NCBI RefSeq assembly: GCF_018812025.1
Contig: NC_063045.1
Span: forward strand, 60,017,839 to 60,081,838
Source: Megalobrama amblycephala
Lineage: Eukaryota; Chordata; Actinopteri; Cypriniformes; Xenocyprididae
Direction of reading: 5' to 3'
DNA: 64,000 nt
Both the position numbers and the translations under genes were made by a program. The notes beneath the pieces were generated by a model that saw only the letters and a program-made list of their open reading frames with translations, was not told the origin of the DNA and searched no databases. Position 1 is the stretch's first letter; the number at the start of each line of letters is the position of its first letter. Below are positions 11,023-23,215 of the stretch, piece by piece.

Positions 11023-13580
11023 TAGTGGTTGACCGATATGCCGCCAAGGCCAATATATCGACCAATATTTGGCATTTTTAAAATATCAGCCGATATATTG
11101 GCCATGGTGACATATCGGTTGACCACTAGTTGTTTTGATAAAAGATTATGAATACATAATTAGTGGTCGACCAATATGTTGCCAAGGCTGATATATCGGC
11201 CGATATTTGGGATTTTTTAATATATATCGACTGATATTTTTGGCATTTTTTAAATATCGGCCGATATAACGGCCTTGGCAACATATAATTCGACCACTAA
11301 CTGTTTTGATAAAAGATTATGAAAACATAATTAGTGATCGACCGATATGTTGCCAAGGCTGATATATCGGCCGATATTTGGCATTTTTTTAAATATATAT
11401 TGGCCGATCTTTGGCATTTTTTTTTAAATATCGGCCGATATACCGGCCTTGGCAACATATTGTTCTACCACTAATTGTTTTGATAAAAGATTATGAAAAC
11501 ATATTTAGTGGTTGACCGATATGTTGCCAAGGCTGATATATTGGCCGATATTTGGCATTTTTTATATATATCGACTGATATTTGGCATTTTTTAAATATA
11601 TCGACTGATATTTGGCATTTTTTTAAATATCGGCCGATATACCGGCCTTGGCAACATATTGGTTTTGATAAAAGATTATGAAAACATATTTAGTGGTTGA
11701 CCGATTGTTGCCAAGGCTGATATATTGGCATATTGTTCGACTGATATTTGGCACTAATTGTTTTGATAGAAGATTATGAAAACATAATTAGTGGTTGACC
11801 GATATGTTGCCAAGGCTGATATATCGGCCGATATTTGGCATTTTGTATATATATCGACTGATATTTGGCATTTTTTAAATATCGGCCGATATATTGGCCG
11901 TGGCGACATATCGGTTGACCACTAGTTGTTTTGATAAAAAAATTATGAATACATAATTAGTGGTTGACCGATATGTTGCCAAGGCTGATATATCGGACGA
12001 TATTTGTCATTTTTTTATATATATCGACTGATATTTGGCATTTTTTTAAATATCGGCCATTATAATGGCCTTGGCAACGTATAATTCAACCACTAATTGT
12101 TTTGATAAAAGATTATGAAAACATAATTAGTGGTTGACCGATATGTTGCCAAGGCTGATATATTGGCCGATATTTGGCATTTTTTATATATATCAACTGA
12201 TATTTGGCATTTTTTAAATATCGGCCGATATATCGGCCTTGGCGACATATTGTTCGACCACTAATTGTTTTGATAAAAGATTATGAAAACATAATTAGTG
12301 GTTGACCGATATGTTGCCAAGGCTGATATATCGGCCGATATTTGGCATTTTGTATATATATCGACTGATATTTGGCATTTTTTAAATATCGGCCGATATA
12401 TTGGCCGTGGCGACATATCGGTTGACCACTAGTTGTTTTGATAAAAAAATTATGAATACATAATTAGTGGTTGACCGATATGTTGCCAAGGCTGATATAT
12501 CGGCCGATATTTGGCATTTTTTATATATATCGACTGATATTTGGCATTTTTTAAAATATCGGCCATTATAATGGCCTTGGCGACATATAATTCAACCACT
12601 AATTGTTTTGATAAAAGATTATGAAAACATAATTAGTGGTTGATCGATATGTTGCGAAGGCTGATATATCGGCCGATATTTGGCATTTTTTATATATATC
12701 GACTGATATTTGGCATTTTTTTTAAATATCGGCCATTATAATGGCCTTGGCAACATATAATTCAACCACTAATTGTTTTGATAAAAGATTATGAAAACAT
12801 AATTAGTGGTTGACCGATATGTTGCGAAGGCTGATATATCGGCCGATATTTGGCATTTTTTATATATATCGACTGATATTTGGCATTTTTAAAATATCGG
12901 CCGATATAACGGCCTTGGCAACATATTGTTCGACCACTAATTGTTTTGATAAAAGATTATGAATACATAATTAGTGGTCAACCGATATGTTGCCAAGGCT
13001 GATATATCGGCCGATATTTGGCTTTTTTTTTATATATCGGCCGACATATCGGCCTTGGCATAATTAGTGATCGACCGATATGTTGCCAAGGCTGATATAT
13101 TGGCCGATATTTGGCATTTTTTTATATATATTGGCCGATCTTTGGCATTTTTTTAAATATCAGCCGACATATCAGCCTTTATCGGCCAATATTTGGCATT
13201 TTTTTATATATATATTGGCCGATCTTTGGCATTTTTTTAAATATTGGCCGATATATCGGCCTTGGCATAATTAGTGGTCGATCGATATGTTGCCAAGGCT
13301 GATATATCAGCTGATATTTGGCATTTTTTTAAATATCGGCCGATATATCGGCCTTGGTGACATATTGTTCGACCACTAATTGTTTTGATAAAAGATTATG
13401 AAAACATAATTAGTGGTCAATCGATACGTCACCAAGGCCGAAATATATAGGCCGATATTTGGCATTTTTAAAATATCGGCTAATATATATGCCTTGGCGA
13501 CATATCGGTCGACCACTAATTAAGTTTTAATAAAAGATTATAAAAACATAATTAGTGGTCGACTGATATGTTGCCATTTT
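11023..13580. repeat. ~168-bp tandem array of a palindromic unit
   Basis: About 15 units. Each unit runs from TAGTGGTTGACCGATATGTT and GCCAAGGC, through GATATATCGGCCGATATTTGG-like blocks with TATATATCGACTGATATTTG, to GCCTTGGCAACATAT and GACCACTA. A linker follows that contains ttttgataaaagattatg. Unit starts at 12121, 12289 and 12458 give the 168-169 bp period. Each unit is itself an inverted repeat, meaning a miniature element with two ends, so the array is a series of foldback units. Some units are shortened (near 11700 and 13060-13260). Short ORFs here are frames of the repeat. Confidence 0.93.
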
Positions 13581-14011
13581 TTAAATATCTGCATCAGCCG
13601 ATAAGTTTTTCTGTTTGGCTGATGTGTTGGAATTGGGACTTTTATTTTGACGGCGATGAGAACGCAGGCTTGCAGAACAGCAGTGCCTGAGCACTCAGCG
13701 CTCCCATTCTCTGTCTTGAACCCTTGATTTCAAACTGTGCTGCACTACATTCAGTTGACATATTCATGTAATTTTCACTGTGTGCTGTATGTAATATGAT
13801 TCCCAGTGCGTACAAACTTACCAGATTACACTTACCAGAGTGTCCTATTGGTTACAGTGTTTACTTACTTTTAATTCATATTTTTTCAAACAATATCTTT
13901 ATTTGTAAAGAATATATATACCGGCTTTATGCCGGCCATTGGCCACCCTGCTCTCTAAGATATTGGCGTTGACCATAAAAAAAAAACAAAAACAGAATCG
14001 GTCGACCACTA
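11023..14011. mobile_element. transposon-like unit bounded by TAGTGGTYGACCGAT inverted ends
   Basis: The left end TAGTGGTTGACCGAT and the right end ATCGGTCGACCACTA (13997-14011) are inverted copies. The flanking octamers AACATAAT (11015-11022) and AACGGAAT (14012-14019) agree at six of eight positions, so they may be an eroded 8-bp target duplication of hAT type. About 2.5 kb of the interior is a tandem array. The remaining 13590-14000 is single-copy and ends in ccggctttatgccggcc and a poly-A-like run. No transposase ORF is present. Confidence 0.65.
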
Positions 14012-16186
14012 AACGGAATAACTTGGACCATCTCTAAATCTACTTTTCTTGTCAGCAGACATCATCAGTCTCTCTTATTTTTAAAAATATCTGTCATATA
14101 GACACTCTTTTCACTATCCAATCAATTCCTGAGTCATGACTGATTTAAAAAAGTCCCAGGCAACATTATTTTGCATGGCATTACGGAGGCAAAATAGGTG
14201 AAAATTATAAGAGAGACTATATCTCTTGTTTAATAAAATCCTGCTTTCAATTTGTGAGTTATGACTGCATTCATTTTCATAAATGCATTTTCTAACCCGT
14301 ACAATATCTAGTGCTTTGTTTTTCATAAGTGTGTTTTGAGCGGTAAACACTTTATGCAGTCAAATATGCACATACTTGATTCGCACAATGAAATGAAAGC
14401 GTCTGGATCTAAATGTAAATATGATTTAATCCGTATCCTCTAATGAAAATAGCAGCGCTGCTCTCAGTTCTTCATATGCAGCGCTGCGGCTCCGTGCGGC
14501 CGGCTTCAGGTTAGTCAGGTGATTCTTGACACGCAGGGAATGGAAATGTTCCCTTCGCTTCTTCTCACATTTCAGTGCTGTCACCGGTAGGCCGTGTTCC
14601 TCCTGAAATTGAAAGCCATCAGGTACAAACTCTGATTATCTGCTGTGACATGTAGTTTTTTCCCCCTGTAACAACTTGCATTGCTTCGCTGGCCTTAAAA
14701 GCCTTTCAGAGGGTGCTCGCTTCGATTTATTCGTTGCAAATGAATCACTGGTGTTTTTGTAATTAGGTGATGTCAATGTCACGCTGTGCCTCACACTTTC
14801 TGTTTTGAGTTTTGTCAAAATTATGCTGCGGTTGTGGAGAACATGAAATGAATGTCAAGAGATATGCATAAATTCATTGTTTGTTTTTCCCTTGTACTTT
14901 CCTTTGGACTGATGCTAAAATGTTAGTAGATGCGCACAGAATCTACACTCAAAATGTTTTGAATGCACATAATTGGCAAAGTGCATTTTGCATGTGCATG
15001 TGCATTTATTAAATATTTTTATTGCTTAAAATTGTTAGCATTTAAATTGATTTCTCCTCCAGAATTTGTTAATTAAATGCAATTTATTTTGAACACATTT
15101 ATAAATACCATATTTATATATCATTTTTTTTTTCTATTTCACTCTATATTATGACATTATGACATAATCATCATCCTCACCACGCAGATTCACCAAAGTT
15201 TTCCTCCCCAAGACTCAGGAGCTTTTAAAAGTCGAAATACTAAATCTGTTGTCTTTCTGCAATGTTTCCAAAAGTTAGATCACTAGTTAGCCAGCGTGTG
15301 TGTTTCCACCTGGCCCCAAATAGATGCTGGTGATGTGATTGTAGATGCAGAAGAATTTTGCCTAACTGTGTTAAAGACACCACTGTGCATAACTAACCTC
15401 AGATCGCACGCTGAAAATTACCTGCAGAAATGTTTAAATTCACTCATTGTATAATTCACCCATTCTCATCGCCCTCTTCTCTCCCACGCTTTGTTTTCTC
15501 ATCATCCAAAAGTGCTGAAGTTGAGATGTAACTCTCTCCGGCTGAATCAGAATCAATCCTCCGGTCTGTTTTCTCCCAGCGGCCGCTGGCTTCCCTTCAG
15601 AGAGAGTTCAGAGAGCGATAGATGAATAATCCAGTCGCTATGATCCATCGCACAGGCAGATAGCAGAAGAAAGAATGGCTCATGTCTGTCGAGAGGGCCG
15701 CACAAGCAGATTTGTCTCCTTCAGAATTAATATACTGTTCAAACGCAAACACGCCGTGACAGGTTGAAGACCCAGCGTCTCGGTGGATCTTGGTGGATCT
15801 GTGGGTTCGCTATAGGACGGGCATTATTCACAAACCCACCGGTGCAGAGGTCTGACAGTCTTCTGGTCTAAAAGAGCTGCAAGAAGATATAGATGAATAT
15901 AGATGAAAGAATAACTCCATGTACAGAATATGATGAATATATAAAGAAGAGCTTCCCAGGTCATGCAGAAATGCAGTAATTATGTTTGTCACTGACAGTT
16001 TTTCACAGGAACTTTTTATCGCTTTCATTGTTGAGGAAAGCTCCATTATGGTTCATTTAAGCATTATCTTTGTCTCAGGAGTTTCTACCAAAACGATCTC
16101 TGCAGTGCTTTGGCATATTGACACCAAATCTTTGTGCTTGGCCACTTAATTGCTGCTTGGTGCTATATTTTTTAAAAATATATTTA
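14012..16186. other. non-coding interval
   Basis: No gene or complete repeat recognised. The 14440-14830 and 15470-15790 stretches are less AT-rich and lack known repeat phrases; they are the most likely places here for conserved non-coding sequence. This is a judgement by eye only. Confidence 0.4.
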
Positions 16187-16223
16187 TTTAAAATATTTAT
16201 GGAAATGAAAAAATACATTTTTA

Positions 16224-16281
<58 letters not shown>

Positions 16282-16336
16282 TGTATTTTTTCATTTCCAT
16301 AAATATTTTATTTATGGAAATGAAAAAATACATTTT

Positions 16337-16400
<64 letters not shown>
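16187..16400. repeat. inverted triplication around (TA)n tracts
   Basis: A segment of about 33 bp containing tttatggaaatgaaaaaata occurs three times: forward at 16195-16230, inverted at 16275-16308, and forward again at 16308-16340. TA runs lie between copies one and two (16229-16275) and after copy three (16339-16400). Copies one and two form a hairpin with the TA run in the loop. Confidence 0.88.
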
Positions 16401-16407
<7 letters not shown>

Positions 16408-17340
16408 AATTCGACCAACGGTCTAGGAGGAGTTAAAAAAAGTAGATTTTTAAAGAAAATAAAAATGGCCGACAGGAAGTTTGGCTGATTATGACAAAAT
16501 TGGTATCCATGTCCTCGGCATGATCCAAGGAATCTATTAAGACCAGTGTCATTACAATAGGCTAATTTAATCAAAAGTTATTAGCTTTTTAGGAAACATT
16601 ACTGACGTTTACCGAGTTTCGTAATGATTCGCCAATGCATTCGTAAAATATAGCATTTATGACAATATTCAAAATGGTTGCCACCAAAAATAGCTGATAT
16701 GGGCAAATTGGGTATCCTTCAACTCGACATGCTGGACCGTTTTGTGGTTTTTGGCCAAACCATTCAGAAGTTATGAGCAAAAATGTACATTTTTCAAATT
16801 TCCTGACCACTGGGTGGCACTGTGCTGAAACTTTACAAGTACCCTCTGGTCATGGTTGTCATAACACATACAAGTTTGGTCAGAATACGCTAAAGATTTG
16901 CAAAGAAATGTAGCCAAATGTCTATTTTGGCGTGCTCTTTGTCGAATACTTTCGCGTGTTATTTGATGACGGTTTGACGAATCAACTTGAATTCCATAAC
17001 TTTTTGTCGGCATGGTCTGAAGACGATCTGGTTCAATTTTTGTGAAATGCAAAAAATAAAATTTTCATGGCGGAAAATGACATCAAATGGTGCAATCGAA
17101 TTGTCTTGAGCCAGGGAATCAGATGGAAAAAGAATCTTGTTTATTTAGTTTTTAGCCTTTTATTAGAGTGCAACTTTGGCCAGTTGGTGGTGCTAGAGGG
17201 ATTGAGTTAGAGACTCCAAATTTGATATGGTGACAGTTCAGACTGTCCTCGATCCATGTGCCAAATTTCATAACTTTTCCACAAGCGGTTCTATGGGCTG
17301 CTATTTATTACTATCTATTACTATTTATTTATCCTAAGGA
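16401..17340. repeat. probable dispersed repeat, family unknown
   Basis: The text has phrases I associate with a recurrent cyprinid repeat: 'ggccgacaggaagtttggc', 'ccattcagaagttatgagc', 'ctgggtggcactgtgctg' and 'ccagttggtggtgctagag'. No terminal repeats, target duplication or long ORF are visible. The minus-strand frames 16589-17052 overlap and show no domain. Confidence 0.45.
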
Positions 17341-17349
17341 ATTTTAGAA

Positions 17350-17435
17350 AAAAAAAACATAGCAACTGCTGTGCAACAACCTAGAAACGTGCTAAAACCA
17401 CTTAGCAACTACATAGCAATGCTTTGGCAAGCACC
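17350..17435. repeat. degenerate TAGCAAC-type repeat
   Basis: Repeated short phrases catagcaact, acctagaaacg, cttagcaact and catagcaatg resemble the (CCTAGCAAC)n repeats common in fish. A second weak patch lies at 52965-53065. Confidence 0.55.
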
Positions 17436-19318
17436 CCAGCATCATCATCCTCATCAGACTAGTAAAACACCTATTTACTCATGTGATCTGGGAAGATAAA
17501 GACATTTGTAATGCTGCTCATTGTTTCTCTGTGTACGCTGCAGTGTTGCCCTGTATTTGACCAGCTTACACATGGCAGATGGAGAGATTTCACTATGCCA
17601 GGAGAGGCTTTTGTAGGTGGGAGACCCTTCAGGTCAGATTGCGCTGACCGCTGTGTTCTGCCAGCAGACAGGTTTCATGTGGAGCCAGACATTCTGCTGT
17701 CTGACCGCTCGAGCAATAAACCCGAGACAAATGTCCATACTCCACAGAAAGATAGCCTTTCATTCCCTTAATGAGGTTTGTGACCAAAGTAACTGTAGTG
17801 TTAAAGTTTAAATGAGAATGTCTTAAAGGAGACTGTCAAGAAGTGCATATTTTAACCCAAAATCAACAGGGAAAAAAAATTCTTTTTTTTGCATGAAGGA
17901 AACAAAGCTTTCCACTTTCATGAAAGTTATGCACATTTCCCCCATAATTTGCATTGCTAAAATGCTACATAAATCCCATTGTCATTGCTGTAATGTAAAT
18001 ACAATAATGTGAAGAGTAATATTATTTTATCTAAGTGCAATTGTGAATATGCTTAAAGGTAAATTTTGTTCATTTTAATTTGTCTAAGTTTAATTTTAAT
18101 GCATAAAAATGTGTGTATGAACAGGATCATTTTCATTACATGCTCATTGTTTGCATTACACTAATGCAAAATGTGCTTATTGTCATGATATCAGTAATGT
18201 CACATTGAAAAAAAAATCTTAAAAATTAAATGGGCATAATTTGGTATGCACAATTTGATAGGCAATTCAATATTGCTTTTGGAGTAAAATATGAGTCAGA
18301 CATGACTTTGTGAGATTATCCGGAGTCTGTGTGTGTGTGTGTGTGTGTGTGTGTTCACCAGAGAGAAATTTAACTTATCAGTGTTGTGGCCAGGCAGTCT
18401 GGGACAATCAGAAGTCAATGACACCGTGTTATCAACGTCTCGCTGTTATTGATTCCCGCTTCCCTCCGGGTACCTGCTGCAGTCGACACTATCAAAGAGC
18501 CATTGTCAATCTGTGCCACATCTATGAATCGGGCTGCTGCTGCCCGCTGATAATCCTTCTGGAAATCAGGAGGCATGGGGAAGATATCAAGTCCTTATAC
18601 TGCATTAACATACGGCCGAGCTCTCTCTGTACTAGCAGCGTGTTTAAATGTTTTTTCAGTTCAGTGTTTAACATAATACTTGTTGTCAGTGCAATTGTTC
18701 TATTTTTAGTGATGATGGGTTAAGCCTGATGATCACAAGTGCTAATTCCACTCGCACATACTATTTTGAGCAGATTATGTGAATTGTAGAGTTGAACCTC
18801 CGCTGTGAGAATGAGGTGGGCGGAGATATGCCTATAATGACATACTGGAAAGACAGAGATGTACATCAAGTCTGATCGAAATCAGCTGTTTGTGATTGGA
18901 TTGTCAATATGATTCGGCTCTTTGTTCCCTCCTCTTATGTGTGTGTGTGTGTGTGTTTTTAAAGGCTCTTTCAAATGGCCAGTTTCAAGTCAATCACCTT
19001 TATTTCTATTTATTTCTCAGCCGAACTGAGTTTCAAAACATCTTGCAACAAGGCAGTTTGACTCAACGGTGATCTTGGCATCTTACTGAAGAACCGGTTG
19101 TCTATGGATATTGACATGGCTAGGAATTAGGTTTCTGACATTTTATATGTACCTGATTTCAATGGCATGGAAAAGCATAAAGCAAAGCCTGTGAACGCTT
19201 TATCTGCTAGACAACACTATGAGGTAGATCTAAATCCAGATGATCACTTATATCATTGTTGTATGTTGTCAAATTGCCCAGCCCTAAAACTTGTATGCGT
19301 TACATTACATTACACATT
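17436..19318. other. non-coding interval with two GT microsatellites
   Basis: GT runs lie at 18327-18354 and 18939-18957. The 137-codon plus-strand frame at 18310-18723 starts inside the GT run, has no recognisable domain, and is not accepted as a gene. The region 18370-18640 has balanced composition and no known repeat. Confidence 0.45.
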
Positions 19319-19536
19319 ACAAAATAAAGGTTTTTCATTGGCATTGTTGGTTCCATGAAGAACCTTTAACATCTATAGAATCTTTCCATTGCACAAAAGG
19401 TTCTTTAGATTCTTTAAAATGTTCTCCACACTATGGTTCTTTTTAGAATGTTCACTGAAAGATTTGTTGGGGAACCAAAAATGGTTCTTCTATGACATCA
19501 CTGTGAGAACACTTTTTTGGGAACATTTATTTTTAA
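19319..19536. repeat. AGGTTCTT-type dispersed repeat
   Basis: Contains ggttccatgaagaacctttaa, ccattgcacaaaaggttctt and ggggaaccaaaaatggttct, all recognised from a common cyprinid element. The left edge AAAATAAAGGTTT and the right edge GGGAACATTTATTTTT are imperfect inverted ends. The right edge meets the next element at TTAA. Confidence 0.65.
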
Positions 19537-20270
19537 AGGGCACCTATAATGCCTCTTTTACAAGATGTAATATAAGTCAGAATGTGTTTGTGAAGTTTCA
19601 GCTCAAAATACCCCACAGATCATTTATTATAGCTTGTCAAATTTGCCCCTATTTGGGTGTGTGTCCCTTTAAATGCAAATGAGCTGCTGCTCCCTGCCCC
19701 CTTTCCAGAAGAGGGCGGAGCTTTAACAGCTCAACAACAACAAAGCTGGAGAATCTCACGCAGCCAAAAATGAGGATTGTCAGTAACGGTGTTTGCTGTG
19801 GAGTTGATTCAACTCATCCACTAGCATGTGCCGTCATGTTCATCTTTTGTGTTGAATTGACCCTCGTTTGTGAAGCAGTCCGGCGTAAAATGACTGCATG
19901 TCAACAACACTCTACTACAACAACTCTTCCTCTTCTCTAAAGCAGCCCAACATGGCCCCGCCCCCTTTGTTGTGTGTTCTCAGAGGCGGGGTTTATGTAA
20001 ATTTTGGGGTTTGTGATGTTACCAACCCAGGAAGAAGCTCGTTGTAGTCCCTACCAGCCAGAAACAGAGAATTCTTTAAAATATCTCCCTTTGCATTGAA
20101 CTTGAGCGTCGTATCTTTGCAGATGTTTGTGTTTATGCCTGGATTCCAGTTTCTGCAAATTGCAGAGGTTAATTTGCTTCTCTTTTCTGTTGCATTCAGC
20201 AGTCTGTTAAAAGATATCTTTGATTTCTGATTTTTTTTTATGTTTTTCATGGCATTCAAGCCGAACACCA
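19533..20270. mobile_element. TTAA-flanked non-autonomous element, right end missing
   Basis: Begins TTAA then AGGGCACCTATAATGCC. It continues with 'tgaagtttcagctcaaaat' and 'gtccctttaaatgcaaatga', phrases recognised from a widespread cyprinid element. No inverted GGCACC end is seen before 20300, so the right part is lost or too diverged; the right limit given is approximate. Confidence 0.6.
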
Positions 20271-21000
20271 GCACTGCCACTCAGGTAGACTCCGCCTACC
20301 TCTTTTCTCATATGTGTTATTGTTGGTATGAATGTTTATCGTAGACAAACTTAATGATGCTTGCAGTGTTTATCTTGTGGAGGTCAAAGCAGCTCAGCGT
20401 GTTCAGCGGTGTGTTGGATCTCCAGCATGAGTCATGAAAGGGCCTTAAGTTGTGTGTTTGAATGTACCAGCACCAACTCTCTCTCGCTGTAAGTTAATAC
20501 ATTAACATTTTATTTTGACTACTGCTGGCAAGCCGGGCATCATTAGCAATACCCATGCCTGAAGGCAAGGTTACACTAAATAGCTTTCCTCCCACTTTAT
20601 CAGTAGTGTTCATGACAGCCATATTAGTAAATATGCAAAGCCTCCTTCACACTGGAGCCACGAGAACATCTGAAGGTCATCTCTGGTCTACTGACACACT
20701 GCTCTGCTTCAGTGCTGCGCCCGGACACACGCATACAGCTGCATGGACGCAGGGCTAATTACATACCATGATAACGGTGTATTTTTTATATAAAACACGC
20801 TATATAGTTATTTGTAATGGAAATTCAGTCTAAAAATAAATGTAAGTAACTTTCATTTGTAAAGTATTTATCTAATCTGAAATTCTTTATTTACGTGAAC
20901 CTGATGGAGACAAAACAATTGATTTGATTTGAATCAAATCATTCAGAGCAAATGTATTCAGAGCTGTGACCACATATCAGAATTGTTTATAATTGTTAAA
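20271..21000. other. non-coding interval
   Basis: No gene or recognisable repeat. Composition becomes AT-rich toward the right. Confidence 0.45.
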
Positions 21001-21100
21001 CTTTATAATAAGGTCCAATTTGTACATTAATTAATGCATGAGGTATCATGAAATATACTATTGTTTACTTCATGTTTGTTCATGATTTGAAATATTACAA

Positions 21101-21156
<56 letters not shown>

Positions 21157-21174
21157 TAACATTTATTTTAGTTT

Positions 21175-21245
<71 letters not shown>

Positions 21246-21704
21246 ATTTAATACGTTTTATTATATACATAATTATATATATAATTTTTATTTTAGTTTT
21301 ATTATAGTTTTATTATTTTTAATTAGCTTTTTTATATTTATTTTATATTTTTAGTTTTCATGTTAATTTTACTTTAATTTTTTGTAATTTTGTTATGTGC
21401 TTTTGTCATTTTAATAGATTTTATTTATATATATATATATATTGCTATTTAAGTTTATTTTATTTTTATTTATTTATTTATTTTTTTTAATTTAGTTTAT
21501 TTTTTTCTAGTAAAGAATTTTATTTTTTCAACTTAAAAACTTAAACTTATTCCACTTTATTGCCAAGGCAGTATTTCTTATTTTTTGTTTTTAAGTTTTT
21601 CAACTAAAATTAATTAATTAATACAGTTTTATTTTAAAATAAAATAAAATAAAATAAAATAAAATAAATGTATATTACACACATTTAAACATTTATATTT
21701 ATAT
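21001..21704. repeat. low-complexity TA / TTTTA region
   Basis: Contains TA runs at 21103-21151 and 21179-21250, a long T-rich stretch with repeated tttta/ttatt words, and a clean (AAAAT)n run at 21636-21668. A taataaggtcc phrase at 21007 resembles the end of the repeat listed at 21705-22567. Confidence 0.85.
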
Positions 21705-22567
21705 TGTCTGGTAATCATCTAATGTGCAACTTGGCACACTAATGAAATAATTTGCTTTAGTTGGTATCATGAACTATCAATGAACAACATTTTTACAGCC
21801 GTTATTAATCTTAATGTTTACCATTTTTTTATTAATGTGCCAATTTGCAGTGTCACCTCAATCTACATATAGTCGATGTCACTGGACACAAATAGAACGA
21901 CGCTTAAGAACTAAACCATTCTTGTTACAGTCAATAAAGCTGACAGACATCTGTGGCAGGGTTAGCAGAGTACACTTTCTGCTTGCTGTCAGATTTTTTG
22001 TGATAAACCACAAAGCAGAATCTCTCCTGGCTGACACATTTCTACCTCTGCACGCTTCATCATACGTGATTTGTCGGTGCGCGAAGGCTCGTTGCAGAGA
22101 GAAGGAAGTGTTGGCGAAGAGTCTCACCTTTTCTTGTAGCTAAGAGACAGTGAGTTTCAGTAACTGCTCATTACAGACTGCTCATTACTAGCAACTGAGG
22201 CTGCCAAACATCTAGAAAGCCTAATGAGATCCTTTTTTTCTTTCAATTTGCATTTAGACTTCACTTTCATTCTGTTAATTTGTCTTTACTTTACTCTTCT
22301 GTGATCTTTTTATTCAGTATGGCAATTGCCTATGTGTATGTTCTTCACAAAACAGTTCACAATAAGATGAAAATGAGTCAATGCATTAACTAGCAATGAA
22401 CAATGCGTTTGTACAGCAATGTTAGTTGATAGAAATGTTCATATTAGTGATATTAGTGTTACTTTTAATAATGTATTAATGTTGAACTTACAGTAACTAA
22501 GATTAATAAATGCTGTCGAAGTATTGTTCATTGTTATTTCATGTTAACTAATGAGACCGTGTTACCA
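21705..22567. repeat. two fragments of a GGTAACA-ended dispersed repeat around unique sequence
   Basis: The fragments are about 21705-21850 and 22370-22567. Both carry caatgaacaa followed by acagc and ttattaatctta-like or reverse sequence. The right fragment ends tgagaccgtgttacc, the inverse of the GGTAACAC end familiar in cyprinid repeats. The 500 bp between them (21851-22369) shows no recognised repeat and no credible gene; two overlapping antisense ORFs there are chance frames. Confidence 0.5.
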
Positions 22568-23215
22568 AACAATCACAGCGATGCCATTTATAGGCCAGTT
22601 TCGTGAGAATTTCCAACACATGTCATTAATGCACAAGCACACAGATGCATTAGTCTGTAGCCTTTACGACAAACATTAATATTTCACAGAACAGGTGTCA
22701 ATATTATGCCCCGTCTTCGGTTTCCAACACGTCGGCGTTCTTGGCCGTGGTTCGAGCCCCATGGAAGCACCGGGAACAGATGCCCGTCAGCAGTCTCGCT
22801 CTTCCCCAGCAGCTGGCTCTGGGATCCTGCGTCCGCTCACCAACTGTGCAGGACCCTGCTGCTCTCGCGCACACATAATCTCGACTGACAGTGATAAACA
22901 CGCACGCTTGACTGATAAACACGGGGAAAGAGCAGTGTGGGATACCTCTCCGAAGGTCAGTCAGTCAGGCGTGAGTCCTGGTTCTTCTTAATTGCCTGTA
23001 GTAGTTCTTTGCTGAAGGATAGACCTCTGCAGATCTTTTATTTCATCTCTTTGTGTCTCGGATGGGAGATGTTTTGACATCTTTTCAAAGCGAGCGGTGT
23101 GCTCCAGGGCTCGGTGTTGGGCCCGTTGCATCTTTGTTGCGTTTTCAGCTCCAGTCATGCTCTCCCTCTAATTACTCTACCGTGGTCGGTAAGATTTTTT
23201 AATGTTGTTGAAAGA
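22568..23215. other. non-coding interval, relatively GC-rich
   Basis: 22700-23000 has ORFs in several frames on both strands, which is expected from GC-rich text lacking stops. No domain, splice pattern or family is recognisable. Confidence 0.45.

Noticed and set aside
11493..13302. Short ORFs with repeated DIWHFLNIS-like text
   Set aside because: They are frames of the GATATTTGGCATTTTTT repeat words in the 168-bp array.
18310..18723. 137-codon cysteine-rich frame
   Set aside because: Starts inside a GT microsatellite, has no recognisable domain, signal or splice structure; cysteine runs come from GT/TGC text.
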